The translations under genes and the position numbers were made by a program. Below are positions 1 to 9,448 of a stretch of 64,000 bases of DNA, piece after piece. Location: assembly GCA_012728775.1 (NCBI GenBank), contig JAAYEN010000271.1, forward strand, positions 3,148 through 67,147, read 5' to 3'. Every line of letters starts with the position of its first letter. Position 1 is the first letter of the stretch. Origin of the DNA: Tissierellia bacterium (GTDB lineage: Bacteria > Bacillota_A > Clostridia > Tissierellales > Peptoniphilaceae). Under the pieces are notes generated by a model that saw nothing but the letters and a program-made list of their open reading frames with translations, made no database searches and had not been told where the DNA came from.

Positions 1-443
1 TAGTAAAAGATATAGCCGCAGGTGCAGTTTTACTATCGGCGGTAAACTCAGTTGCCGTAGGATATCTATTATTTTTTGATCGATTAGATGTAGTAAGGTC
101 AGTAGTAATCCTTAGGATTACAAATTCTCCAACTCATTTAACTTTGGTTGCTATTTTGTTAGTTTTGGTTTTAACAGTAGGGTTAAAGGCATTTTTTCAC
201 AAATTTAGTAAAGGAACGCCGTTACAAGGTGGGGCTGTCAGCGGACACTCATCCCTAGCATTTTGCTCAGCTACCATAATTTCTACAATGTCAGAAAATA
301 TTATAATAACTATTTTGGCTTTTATTATGGCTTTATTAGTGGCTGAAAGTAGAGTAGAGGGGAAAATTCACTCCACTTTAGAAGTTGTGGCAGGATCAGT
401 GTTAGGAATTTTAATAGGTATTTTGATATTTCAAATTTTATAA
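1..443 (+). CDS. Diacylglycerol/undecaprenol kinase fused to PAP2-type phosphatase, 3' part only
   Basis: The gene enters from the left; codons are read from base 3. The first visible residues (VKDIAAGAVLLSAVNS) match the end of the DgkA membrane kinase, which phosphorylates diacylglycerol or undecaprenol. They are followed by hydrophobic segments and GGAVSGHSSLAF, which resembles the third PAP2 phosphatase motif (SGH). The chain ends with two more membrane segments. DgkA-PAP2 fusions in this position (ybeY-dgkA-era) are known in Firmicutes, so recycling of lipid carriers or lipids at the membrane is the likely role. An internal ATG at 144 is not the true start because the frame is open upstream. 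The gene ends 13 bases before era. Confidence 0.8.
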   Translation, partial: VKDIAAGAVLLSAVNSVAVGYLLFFDRLDVVRSVVILRITNSPTHLTLVAILLVLVLTVGLKAFFHKFSKGTPLQGGAVSGHSSLAFCSATIISTMSENIIITILAFIMALLVAESRVEGKIHSTLEVVAGSVLGILIGILIFQIL

Positions 444-456
444 AAAGGGGAAACAT

Positions 457-1338
457 ATGACAAAATCAGGTTTTGTTTCAGTAATAGGAAGACCAAATGT
501 GGGAAAATCCACATTATTAAATAGAATTTTAGGAGAAAAGATTTCCATAATTTCGGATAAACCACAAACAACTAGGGATAAAATTCAGCTAATATACACA
601 GATGAAAATACTCAAATGATATTTTTGGATACTCCGGGTATGCAAAATCCTAGGAATAAATTAGGCGAGCATATGCTGAGTACTTCTAGAGGTTCCGTTG
701 GGGAAGCAGATGTAATTTTATATTTAGTAGATACTAGTGAATTTATTGGGTCAAGAGAAAAAGATATTATAGAGTTTCTTCAAGGAATTGATGTGCCCAT
801 AATATTAGTAATTAATAAAATAGATACGATTGAACGAGGGAAAATTTTAGCATTAATGGATATGTATAAGGATGTAGAAAATATATCCGAGATAGTTCCT
901 ATATCTGCGACAGGTGGGGAAGGCGTAGATGAATTAATTGGAGTTATAAAAAAACATCTTCCTGAGGGACCTTTTTTCTATCCAGATGATTATATTACAG
1001 ATAAATCAGAGAGATTTATAGTTGGAGAAATTATAAGAGAAAAAGCTTTGATTAATTTAAAAGAAGAAGTTCCCCATGGTATATCAGTTTTAGTAGATAG
1101 TATGAAAGAAAAAGAAGATGGAACTTTTGATATCACTGCTACAATTTATTCTGAGAAAGATTCCCATAAAGGGATAATAATAGGAAAACAAGGGACAATG
1201 ATAAAAAAAATCCGCCAAGAAGCTACTAGAGATATAGAACGATTTTTAGATTCTAAAATAACTTTAGAGCTTTGGGTTAAAATTGAGAAAAATTGGAGAG
1301 AAAGGGAATCAAAAGTAAAATATTTTGGATACCAATGA
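457..1338 (+). CDS. era: GTPase Era
   Basis: Essential small GTPase that binds the 3' end of 16S rRNA and helps mature the 30S subunit. The 293-residue length is normal. The N-terminal G domain has G1 GRPNVGKS (about residues 12-19), G3 DTPG (about 58) and G4 NKID (about 120). The C-terminal KH RNA-binding domain carries GIIIGKQGTMIKKI near residue 240. An AAGGGGAAA ribosome site lies just before the ATG. It follows the dgkA-type gene and overlaps recO by 14 bases, so the two are translationally linked. Confidence 0.97.
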   Translation: MTKSGFVSVIGRPNVGKSTLLNRILGEKISIISDKPQTTRDKIQLIYTDENTQMIFLDTPGMQNPRNKLGEHMLSTSRGSVGEADVILYLVDTSEFIGSREKDIIEFLQGIDVPIILVINKIDTIERGKILALMDMYKDVENISEIVPISATGGEGVDELIGVIKKHLPEGPFFYPDDYITDKSERFIVGEIIREKALINLKEEVPHGISVLVDSMKEKEDGTFDITATIYSEKDSHKGIIIGKQGTMIKKIRQEATRDIERFLDSKITLELWVKIEKNWRERESKVKYFGYQ

Positions 1339-2086
1339 ATATATAAGAACGAGGGGAATAGTTTTATCTGAAGAAAAGTATAAAGAGTCAAGTAAAATAA
1401 TAAATCTTTTTACAGAAAAAAATGGTAGAATTAATATATTTGCTAGTGGAGTATTAAGACCTAAAAGTGGTTTAATGATGGTGTCAGAAAAATTTGTAGA
1501 AAGCGACTTTTTACTAACTAGAAGTAAGAATAATTTCTATATCAAGTCTGGAGAAGTGATTAATTCGAATATTGAATTAGCAAATAATTTACATAAGTAT
1601 TTTATTGCAGATATGATATGCGAATTGCTTATAAAAACTATGCCAGAAAACTTAGTGGAAGAAAAGATATACAATCTCACATCTCAAGTGTTTAGTTATT
1701 TAAAAGATGATATGGTAAATCCACAAATTTTGAAAATGGGATATCTTCTTAAACTTATTTCTTTTTTAGGATTTAGACCCCAATTACAACAATGCGTAGA
1801 ATGCTCAAGCAAAGACTATTCGAATATGTATTTTTCTCACAGAGATGGTGGGATAATTTGTGGAAATTGTTTGGATATTGATGGTGAATATGTTAAACTC
1901 AGTAAAGTGGAAATCGAGATTATTTTAAAAATGTTGTATAGTAAATTTTCTGACTATGAACAAATGGATATTCCAGAAAATATTATTGGAAGAGTTGATA
2001 ATTTAGTTTACGATTACATACTATACTGTACAGATATAACAGAATTAGTTTCTCAAAATAAGTATAAAAAACTGATGGAAATTTAG
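1325..2086 (+). CDS. recO: DNA repair protein RecO
   Basis: Recombination mediator that works with RecF/RecR to load RecA on SSB-coated DNA. The 253 residues show the N-terminal OB-fold ([18 protein letters not shown]) and a C-terminal zinc site of four cysteines, CVEC and CGNC, near residues 158-180. The start is TTG inside the end of era. The ATG ten bases further on is out of frame and quickly closed, so TTG is the only reasonable start. The overlap suggests translational coupling with era, as in the standard era-recO-glyQ order. Confidence 0.93.
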   Translation: MDTNEYIRTRGIVLSEEKYKESSKIINLFTEKNGRINIFASGVLRPKSGLMMVSEKFVESDFLLTRSKNNFYIKSGEVINSNIELANNLHKYFIADMICELLIKTMPENLVEEKIYNLTSQVFSYLKDDMVNPQILKMGYLLKLISFLGFRPQLQQCVECSSKDYSNMYFSHRDGGIICGNCLDIDGEYVKLSKVEIEIILKMLYSKFSDYEQMDIPENIIGRVDNLVYDYILYCTDITELVSQNKYKKLMEI

Positions 2087-2097
2087 AGGAGGAAAAT

Positions 2098-2976
2098 ATG
2101 TATTTTCAAGATTTAATGTTAAAATTAATGAAATATTGGGGGGATCAAGGTTGCGTTATCTTAGAACCATATGATGTAGAAGTGGGAGCAGGAACTATGA
2201 GTCCACATACTTTTTTAAAAGCTTTAGGACCAGAACCTTGGAGAACTGTTTATGTAGAGCCTTCTAGAAGACCTGATGATGGAAGATACGGCGATAATCC
2301 CAATAGATTATACCAACATCATCAACTACAAGTCATACTAAAACCTACACCTGATAATATTCAAGAATTATATTTAAATAGTTTGAAAGCAATTGGAATA
2401 GATCCTCAAGTTCATGACATTAGATTTATTGAAGATAATTGGGAATCGCCTACACTAGGTGCGTGGGGATTGGGTTGGGAAGTTTGGATTGATGCTATGG
2501 AAATAACCCAGTATACTTATTTTCAACAAGTTGGAGGAATCAACTGTGAATTAGAATCTGGAGAGTTGACATATGGTTTAGAAAGAATTGCTTTGTATCT
2601 CCAAGAAGTAGATAATGTATATGATATTATGTGGAACAAGGATATAAAATATGGTGATATATTTAAAAAAGCTGAATTCGAACATTCTACTTACAGTTTT
2701 GAAACGTCAGATATTGATTTATTAAAAACTTTATTTACCCAGTACGAGACTGAAGCCAATAGAATACTTGAAGAAACAGAATTAGTACTCCCAGCATACG
2801 ATTATGTATTAAAATGTTCTCATACTTTTAATTTACTTGATGCAAGGGGAGCTATATCTGTATCTGAAAGAACAGGATATATCCAAAGAGTGAGAAACTT
2901 GGCTCGAAAAGTGGCTAGTGCATATGTAGCCCAAAGAGAAGCTATGAACTATCCTTTAATAAAAGAGGAGGTATAA
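2098..2976 (+). CDS. glyQ: Glycyl-tRNA synthetase alpha subunit
   Basis: Catalytic subunit of the alpha2beta2-type glycyl-tRNA synthetase, which charges tRNA-Gly in the cytoplasm. The 292 residues match the family from end to end, including [36 protein letters not shown] and the [20 protein letters not shown] block. A strong AGAGGAGGAAAAT ribosome site precedes the ATG. Only 11 bases separate it from recO and 4 bases from glyS, so it is read as part of one operon. No T-box precedes it, unlike many Firmicute glyQS operons. Confidence 0.97.
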   Translation: MYFQDLMLKLMKYWGDQGCVILEPYDVEVGAGTMSPHTFLKALGPEPWRTVYVEPSRRPDDGRYGDNPNRLYQHHQLQVILKPTPDNIQELYLNSLKAIGIDPQVHDIRFIEDNWESPTLGAWGLGWEVWIDAMEITQYTYFQQVGGINCELESGELTYGLERIALYLQEVDNVYDIMWNKDIKYGDIFKKAEFEHSTYSFETSDIDLLKTLFTQYETEANRILEETELVLPAYDYVLKCSHTFNLLDARGAISVSERTGYIQRVRNLARKVASAYVAQREAMNYPLIKEEV

Positions 2977-2980
2977 ATAA

Positions 2981-5041
2981 GTGCAAGATTATCTATTAGA
3001 AATTGGAGTTGAAGAACTCCCATCTACTTATATAAAAAACGCAATAAAACAACTTAAGAACGACTTTGAAAAATTGCTAAAAGAAAATGGACTAGAATTT
3101 GAAAGTTTAGTAACTTACAGTACGCCTAGAAGACTAACTATAATTGTAAAAAATTTGGTGGATTCACAAGAGGATTCTACTGAATTAGTTAAAGGCCCAA
3201 GTGCAAAGATTGCATATGATGAATCAGGAAATGCCACAAAAGCTCTTCAAGGATTTATGAAATCCCAAGGATTACAAGAGTCTGATATAGAGATAAAAGA
3301 CGATTATGTATATGGAGAAAAGACCATAAAAGCAAGGTCCTTAGAAGAAATTTTTCAAGAATCCATACCTAATTTAATAAAGGGAATGAATTTTCCTAAA
3401 AATATGAAATGGGGCGGCAAGGATATTCGTTTTGCAAGACCGATAAGATGGCTAGTTTCTATTTATGGAGAAAATCCATTAGAAATATCTTTGGAAGGTA
3501 TTACATCTACAAATATCACTAGAGGACATAGATTTTTAGGCTCTAGTGAGATTGAGATAACAAAACCAAGTGAATATAAAAAACTATTAGAAGAAAATTA
3601 TGTAATTCCTGATCCAGAAGAAAGACGAAAAATTATAAAAAGAGGAACAGAACGTCTGGCTAGAGAAATGTCTGGAGAAATTATTGAAGATAATAGATTA
3701 TTAGACGAATTAGTAAATATAGTGGAATATCCTACAGCTATACTTGGAAGAATAAAAGAAGAACATCTAGAGCTTCCTAGAATTGTAATTACAACTTCTA
3801 TGAAAGAGCATTTGAGATTTGTTCCTATTTATAAAGATGAAGACACTTTGTTACCATATTTTGTTTCGATAGTAAATGGCACTGACAAATACGAAGACGT
3901 TGTAATAAAGGGGAATGAAAAGGTACTTGGAGCAAGATTAGAAGATGCAAGGTTTTTTTACAATGATGATTTAGAACAAAATCTAACAGATTTATCAGAT
4001 AATTTAGATGGAATAACCTACCATGAAAAATTGGGTTCTATGAAACTAAGAGTTGAAAGAATTACTCAATTAGTAGAAAAAATTGGAGTTCAATTAGATA
4101 TTGCAAAAGAATCCAAAGAACAACTCTTAAGAGCAGCTGTTATTTCAAAAGGAGATTTGCTTACAAAGATGGTAAGTGAATTTACTGAACTTCAAGGAAT
4201 TATGGGAGAGATATATGCAAAAAATGACGGTGAATGTGCATTAGTTTCCACTGCTATTAGAGAACAATATATGCCTAGATATGCAGGAGCAGAGTTACCT
4301 GAAACAACTATTGGATCAATCTTATCAATTGGTGATAAACTTGATGCTATTTCAGGAATGTTTGCAATAGGCACTATTCCTACGGGTTCCCAAGATCCTT
4401 TTGGTCTAAGAAGGGCAGCTTTGGGTATAATAAATATAATAAGAAACAATAATTGGAAAATTTCAATTAAAGAAGCCATAAAGGATTCGTTGTTTATTTA
4501 TGTCGAAAAAAATAACTTAGTCTTTGATTACCAAGAAGTAAGCGATAGTATTTATAATTTTATCTTATCTAGAATAAGAGTAATCCTTCTCGAAGAAGGT
4601 GTAAGATATGACTTAGTAGATGCTATATTGGAAACAGAAGATGAAGATATATTTAATATTTTTAAAAAATCATTTGAATTAAAAAAATGGTTTGAAAATG
4701 AAGATATAGAAAAGACTGTAGAGACTTTTACTAGACTAAATAATATAGCAGTAAAAGGACAAAACACAGATTATAATGTGGAATTATTTAATGAATATGA
4801 AGAAAATTTACACGATAAATTTGTCTCAGTTAAATCAGAAATAGAGGAAATTGGATTAGAAAAGAATTATTTAGAATCTTTAGAAGCAACTACTAAGCTT
4901 GTTGAGCCGATAAATGAGTTTTTGGATCATGTCTTGGTATTTGATGAGAACGAAGAAATTAAAAATAGTAGGCTTGCACTTTTAAAGACGGTTAATGAAT
5001 TTTTGTTAAAGATTATTGATTTCTCAAAGATAATTGTTTAA
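2981..5041 (+). CDS. glyS: Glycyl-tRNA synthetase beta subunit
   Basis: Beta subunit of the heterotetrameric glycyl-tRNA synthetase, needed for tRNA recognition and full activity. The 686-residue length is typical. It opens with DYLLEIGVEELPSTYI and has the family blocks FPKNMKWG, RFARPIRWLV, GHRFLG, VEYPTAI, KEHLRFVP and QDPFGLRRAALGI, the last near residue 470. The C-terminal 150 residues are helical and form the anticodon-binding part. The start codon is GTG, preceded by GAGGAGG from the end of glyQ. Confidence 0.97.
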   Translation: MQDYLLEIGVEELPSTYIKNAIKQLKNDFEKLLKENGLEFESLVTYSTPRRLTIIVKNLVDSQEDSTELVKGPSAKIAYDESGNATKALQGFMKSQGLQESDIEIKDDYVYGEKTIKARSLEEIFQESIPNLIKGMNFPKNMKWGGKDIRFARPIRWLVSIYGENPLEISLEGITSTNITRGHRFLGSSEIEITKPSEYKKLLEENYVIPDPEERRKIIKRGTERLAREMSGEIIEDNRLLDELVNIVEYPTAILGRIKEEHLELPRIVITTSMKEHLRFVPIYKDEDTLLPYFVSIVNGTDKYEDVVIKGNEKVLGARLEDARFFYNDDLEQNLTDLSDNLDGITYHEKLGSMKLRVERITQLVEKIGVQLDIAKESKEQLLRAAVISKGDLLTKMVSEFTELQGIMGEIYAKNDGECALVSTAIREQYMPRYAGAELPETTIGSILSIGDKLDAISGMFAIGTIPTGSQDPFGLRRAALGIINIIRNNNWKISIKEAIKDSLFIYVEKNNLVFDYQEVSDSIYNFILSRIRVILLEEGVRYDLVDAILETEDEDIFNIFKKSFELKKWFENEDIEKTVETFTRLNNIAVKGQNTDYNVELFNEYEENLHDKFVSVKSEIEEIGLEKNYLESLEATTKLVEPINEFLDHVLVFDENEEIKNSRLALLKTVNEFLLKIIDFSKIIV

Positions 5042-5051
5042 GAGGTGAAAA

Positions 5052-5699
5052 GTGAAACTTACAGATACTCAAAGGGCTATCGTAGAATTTGTAAAAGGCG
5101 AAGGTCACAAGAGCCACTCTGAAATTGCTGAAATGTTAGGAGTTGCTAAATCAGAAATACAAGGAGATTTAGCACTTCTAACGACCTTAGAAATATTAGG
5201 TGCAAGACAAGAATATGGCTATTATCATCAAGGAAAAAAGAATTACATATTATTTGCTGAACTTTTAAAGTCTTTTCCAATAGAAAATATTATGAGCATG
5301 CCAGTAATAATAGAAGAAAGAACTTCTGTATACGATGCTATTGTTACTTTGTTTTTAGAAAATGTAGGAAGTATTTATATTACGAAACTAGGTTCTTTAG
5401 TTGGCGTAATTTCTAGAAAAGATTTACTTAGGGCAGCAATTGGCACCCAGGATTTGAATCATACTCCTGTAAACGTTGTTATGACTAGAATGCCAAATAT
5501 TAAAACAGTTAGTCCGGAGACATCTGTATTCGAATGTGCAAAAATAATTGTTGAATCACAAATTGACGGAGTTCCTGTGATTGAACGAGATATAAATGAT
5601 CCAGAAATTATAAGAGTAGTGGGAAGAGTTACTAAAACAAATATTACGAATTTGTTTGTTAGGATGGGGAATGATTACTTTATAGAGGGAATGATATGA
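5052..5699 (+). CDS. ccpN: CcpN-like HTH plus CBS-pair transcriptional regulator
   Basis: 215 residues: an N-terminal winged helix-turn-helix (about 5-60, HSEIAEMLGVAKSEIQGDL) followed by two CBS domains (about 78-135 and 142-205; VYDAIVTLFLENVGSIYI and VFECAKIIVESQIDGVPV). In Bacillus CcpN represses gluconeogenic genes and sits beside yqfL, exactly as here. CBS pairs normally bind adenine nucleotides, so an energy-sensing role is likely. The GTG start has an AAGAGGTG ribosome site. Its stop overlaps the next ATG by 3 bases (ATGA), indicating translational coupling to ppsR. The exact regulon in this organism is unknown. Confidence 0.88.
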   Translation: MKLTDTQRAIVEFVKGEGHKSHSEIAEMLGVAKSEIQGDLALLTTLEILGARQEYGYYHQGKKNYILFAELLKSFPIENIMSMPVIIEERTSVYDAIVTLFLENVGSIYITKLGSLVGVISRKDLLRAAIGTQDLNHTPVNVVMTRMPNIKTVSPETSVFECAKIIVESQIDGVPVIERDINDPEIIRVVGRVTKTNITNLFVRMGNDYFIEGMI

Positions 5700-6514
5700 A
5701 ATATTTAAAAATTTACGTATTATCCGACTCCATTGGTGAGACGGGAGAACAGATAGCAAAAGCTTCACTAAGGCAGTTTGAATTGGATAATTTTGAAATA
5801 AAAAGATATCCATATCACAATAATATTGGGATGATAGAACCTGTTTTAGATGATGCGGCTAGAGATCCTAATAGTATGATTTTTTACACGACTGTAGAAA
5901 AGGAAACCAGAGATTACATTCAGACTAGGGCTAGGGAGTTAAACATTCCCCTTGTGGACGTAATGGGCCCACCAATGGATACTATGCAAGAAATTCTCGG
6001 TAAAGAACCTCTACGTGAACCAGGACTCATTAGAAGACTTGATGAAAACTACTTTAAAAAAGTTGAATGTATAGAGTTTGCGGTAAACTATGATGACGGT
6101 AAAGATCCTAGAGGTGCAAAAAACGCAGATATATGTCTAGTTGGTATTTCTAGAACCTCAAAGACACCATTAAGTATTTATTTAGCACATAAGCTTTATA
6201 AAGTGGCTAATATACCTTTAGTACCAGAAGTTCCAGTTCCTTCAGAAGTATATAAAAAAGACAAGAGAAGAGTAATTGGCTTAATTGCAAATCCTTATAA
6301 AATTAATGCAATCAGAGAAGAAAGACTCCAGACTCTTGGTTTAAATAATACAGCTAGTTACTCTCAATTAGATAGGATACAAGAAGAATTAGATTATTCA
6401 AAAAGAATAATGAAAGAATTAGATTGTATTGTAGTTGATGTTACAAATAAAGCCATTGAAGAGACAGCTGGAATTATTATTGACCATATGAAAACCACAT
6501 TTGAGGATTATTAA
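5696..6514 (+). CDS. ppsR: PPDK/PEP synthase regulatory kinase-phosphorylase (DUF299, YqfL)
   Basis: Bifunctional enzyme that inactivates pyruvate phosphate dikinase (or PEP synthase) by ADP-dependent threonine phosphorylation and reverses this by Pi-dependent phosphorolysis. The 272 residues have the DUF299 opening (YVLSDSIGETGEQIAKA) and the P-loop-like GISRTSKTPLS near residue 150. The C-terminal KINAIREERL and YSQLDRIQEELDYS blocks also match. The target dikinase gene is not in the window. ATGA overlap with ccpN suggests co-expression of two regulators of the pyruvate/PEP node. Confidence 0.92.
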   Translation: MKYLKIYVLSDSIGETGEQIAKASLRQFELDNFEIKRYPYHNNIGMIEPVLDDAARDPNSMIFYTTVEKETRDYIQTRARELNIPLVDVMGPPMDTMQEILGKEPLREPGLIRRLDENYFKKVECIEFAVNYDDGKDPRGAKNADICLVGISRTSKTPLSIYLAHKLYKVANIPLVPEVPVPSEVYKKDKRRVIGLIANPYKINAIREERLQTLGLNNTASYSQLDRIQEELDYSKRIMKELDCIVVDVTNKAIEETAGIIIDHMKTTFEDY

Positions 6515-6525
6515 AGCTTTAATAT

Positions 6526-6545
6526 GCCACAGGAATACCTGTGGC
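6526..6545 (+). terminator. Hairpin after ppsR, weak terminator
   Basis: Perfect 8-bp stem GCCACAGG / CCTGTGGC with an AATA loop, 12 bases after the ppsR stop. The downstream bases (TTACTGTATTG) are not a clean T-run, so termination is probably partial. It separates the era-ppsR group from dgt-nif3. Confidence 0.5.
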
Positions 6546-6604
6546 TTACTGTATTGTAATTTGTTATAAAATGCTCCATTAGGGTATAAAATATTAAGTA
6601 ATAG

Positions 6605-7636
6605 GTGGTGGTTGTCATAACTATTAGAGAGCGAATAGAAAAAGATGAAGAATTACTACTTTGTGGGAGTGCAAGTTTAGCTAAAAATACATTGGGTAGA
6701 GAAATTCCAGAAATTGAATCGGAAATAAGAACTGAATTTCAAAGAGATAGAGACCGAATTATTCATTCAAAAGCCTTTAGAAGACTTAAACACAAAACTC
6801 AAGTATTTATTGCTCCAGAACAAGATCACTATCGGACAAGATTAACTCACACATTAGAGGTGTCTCAAATAGCTAGGACTATAGCTAGGGCTTTGAGATT
6901 AAATGAAGACCTAGTAGAAGCAATTTCACTTGGTCATGACTTAGGACATACTCCATTTGGCCATTCAGGTGAAGAAGTATTAGATAAACTTCATCCCAAT
7001 GGATTTAAGCACTATGAACAAAGCGTTAGAGTAGTGCAATTTATTGAACAGAGAAATAGTGGATTAGGTTTAAATTTAACTTGGGAAGTTTTAGATGGCA
7101 TAAGAAATCATAGTGGAAATAATGTGGCTTCAACTGAAGAAGGAAAGCTAATTAAATACGCCGACAGAATAGCATATATTAATCACGATATTGATGATGC
7201 CATAAGAGCAGGGGTTATTGAATTAAGTGATATACCTAGAGAGATACTGCAAACTCTCGGATTTTCTCATTCTAGAAGAATTGATACTATGATCAAAGAT
7301 TTAGTATACACTTCAATTGACACTGAGAAATTGCAAATGAGCCAACAAGTTGAAGATGCTATGATGAGTCTTAGAGAATTTATGTTTGAGAAGGTATATT
7401 ATAATCCAGAAGTAAAAAAAGAAAGCAAGAAAATTGAAAGAATAATTACTGATTTGTATGAATATTATATTGAAGATATACAAAGACTTCCTTCACATCA
7501 TTTAAGTATTTACGAAAGAATAGATGCTACAGATGCAGATATAGTCTGTGATTATATAGCTGGAATGACTGACACCTACATCGAAGATGTTTGGAATGAG
7601 ATTTTTGTAGTTACTGAAATTATAGGACTAGGATGA
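6605..7636 (+). CDS. dgt: dGTPase-like HD-domain triphosphohydrolase
   Basis: HD-superfamily enzyme of the short dGTPase-like group, which removes triphosphate from dNTPs. 343 residues with the metal-binding HD signature RLTHTLEV and LGHDLGHTPFGHSGE (about residues 78-125), followed by HD in YINHDIDDA near 197. Its place just before dnaG-sigA is common in clostridia and ties it to DNA replication or repair. The start is uncertain: GTG codons at 6605 and 6608 overlap the only Shine-Dalgarno-like run (AGGTGG, 6603-6608), so real initiation may be at one of these GTGs or at a rarer codon slightly downstream. Confidence 0.88.
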   Translation: MVVVITIRERIEKDEELLLCGSASLAKNTLGREIPEIESEIRTEFQRDRDRIIHSKAFRRLKHKTQVFIAPEQDHYRTRLTHTLEVSQIARTIARALRLNEDLVEAISLGHDLGHTPFGHSGEEVLDKLHPNGFKHYEQSVRVVQFIEQRNSGLGLNLTWEVLDGIRNHSGNNVASTEEGKLIKYADRIAYINHDIDDAIRAGVIELSDIPREILQTLGFSHSRRIDTMIKDLVYTSIDTEKLQMSQQVEDAMMSLREFMFEKVYYNPEVKKESKKIERIITDLYEYYIEDIQRLPSHHLSIYERIDATDADIVCDYIAGMTDTYIEDVWNEIFVVTEIIGLG

Positions 7637-7639
7637 TAT

Positions 7640-9418
7640 ATGGCATATTTTATCGACGAGAATACAATTGAAGAGATAAAAAATAGAGCAGATATAGTAA
7701 CTGAAATTTCTAATTATGTCGATATTAAAAAAATTGGAGCAAATTACAAGGGTCTCTGTCCATTTCATTCAGAAAAGACGCCTTCATTTACAGTTTCTCC
7801 TCAAAAGCAAATTTACAAATGTTTTGGATGTGGAGAAGGTGGGAATGTAATAAATTTTATCATGAAAATTGAAGGATTGAGTTTTCCTGAAGCTTGTAAA
7901 AAGCTTGGAGATTCCTATGGGGTAGTAATTGAAAACAAGGGTAGATTAGATGATGCTAGAGTAGAAAAACTGGACATGATGTATCAGATAAATAGAGAAT
8001 TAGCTTTATTCTATATGAAAAATCTATCCGACTCCAAAAATGCAATGTCTTATTTGATAAAAAGAAATATAAATTCAAAAATCGCTAAGAAATTTGGAAT
8101 AGGATATGGAAAAAACTCTTGGGACGATGCTGTCAATTATTTAAAAAAACTAAATTATGATTTGGATTTAGCCTTCCAATGTGGCGCTATAGGTAAAAAT
8201 CAAAGTGGAAATTATTATGATTATTATAGAGATAGAATTATTTTTCCTATAATTGATGCACGTTCTAGAATCCTAGGTTTTGGTGCCAGAGCTTTAGGTG
8301 ATGAAATGCCAAAATACCTGAATACATCTGACTCTCCAATTTTTTTTAAAGGAAAAAATCTATATGGTTTGAATTTATTAAAACGAAATGAAAAAATAAA
8401 GAGGATAATTCTGGTCGAAGGGTATATGGATGTTATAGCTTTGGAATCTTTTGGAATTAAAGGTGGAGTAGCTTCACTTGGTACGGCCTTTACAATTGAC
8501 CAAGCAAATATATTGCGAAAATATACAGACGATTTATATATTTCTTATGATGGCGATGAAGCTGGAATTGCTGCTACTAAAAGAGCCTTAGAAATTGTTC
8601 ATTCTATTGACTGGGATGCAAATATAATAGAACTCAGGGGCGGAATGGATCCAGATACTTTTTTACAAGAAGAAGGAAAATTGAAATATGAAGTAGAAAT
8701 AAAGAATTCTATTAGTGGTTATAATTATTTGATTAAAGACTATCAAAAAACACTGGATTTAACAAGAATAGATGACCAAGCAAATTTAATTAGGTATATT
8801 GGAAATATAATAAGAAAAATAAAAAGTCCTATTCAAAGAGAACTCCAATTGAAGCAATTATCAAATAATTTTGATATTTCTATAGAAAGCTTAAAAAATG
8901 AGATTTATGGAAATAAAATTCAAAATACTAATGAAAGACAAAGAACTAGAAATACAAGAATAAAAATAAAACCACTAACGACAAATGATAAAATTTTTTT
9001 GGAGATATTTAGATTAGTCCTTCATGATAAGGAAATATACCGACTTATAGAGAATAGAATAAATCCTTTGGAAATTGAGAGCATGCAGCTACGAGAAGTG
9101 TTTTTATCCATAGCAAGCTCCATGGAAGAAGATAAAATAAATAAGGACTCTTTATTAAAATATTTGAAAGATAATTATATCATTGACCAAGAAATTTATG
9201 ATGAATTAAACAAGAAAACCCAAGAATTTGATAAAATAAATACTAAAAATCTTTTAGAAGAACTTATAAGTAGAATAGAATTTACAGATGATAAGCTTAA
9301 TAGAAATCAAATAATTGTAAGAATACAAGAACTTGAAGAAAATAAAAATAAAACTCCCCAAGAAATTGAGGAATTAAAAGAGTTACTAGCAAATCTTATG
9401 AAAGTAAGTAAAGGCTAA
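7640..9418 (+). CDS. dnaG: DNA primase
   Basis: Makes RNA primers at the replication fork. 592 residues in three parts. The N-terminal CHC2 zinc finger has CPFH and CFGCGEGG, near residues 40-65. The Toprim catalytic core has LVEGYMDVIALESFGI near 258 and SYDGDEAGI near 305. A diverged C-terminal helicase-interaction region (about 440-592) ends in a helical acidic tail. It follows dgt by 3 bases and precedes sigA by 30, the macromolecular-synthesis arrangement dnaG-rpoD conserved across bacteria. Confidence 0.97.
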   Translation: MAYFIDENTIEEIKNRADIVTEISNYVDIKKIGANYKGLCPFHSEKTPSFTVSPQKQIYKCFGCGEGGNVINFIMKIEGLSFPEACKKLGDSYGVVIENKGRLDDARVEKLDMMYQINRELALFYMKNLSDSKNAMSYLIKRNINSKIAKKFGIGYGKNSWDDAVNYLKKLNYDLDLAFQCGAIGKNQSGNYYDYYRDRIIFPIIDARSRILGFGARALGDEMPKYLNTSDSPIFFKGKNLYGLNLLKRNEKIKRIILVEGYMDVIALESFGIKGGVASLGTAFTIDQANILRKYTDDLYISYDGDEAGIAATKRALEIVHSIDWDANIIELRGGMDPDTFLQEEGKLKYEVEIKNSISGYNYLIKDYQKTLDLTRIDDQANLIRYIGNIIRKIKSPIQRELQLKQLSNNFDISIESLKNEIYGNKIQNTNERQRTRNTRIKIKPLTTNDKIFLEIFRLVLHDKEIYRLIENRINPLEIESMQLREVFLSIASSMEEDKINKDSLLKYLKDNYIIDQEIYDELNKKTQEFDKINTKNLLEELISRIEFTDDKLNRNQIIVRIQELEENKNKTPQEIEELKELLANLMKVSKG

Positions 9419-9448
9419 ATAAACTCTAGAATGACAAGAGGGATGCAT

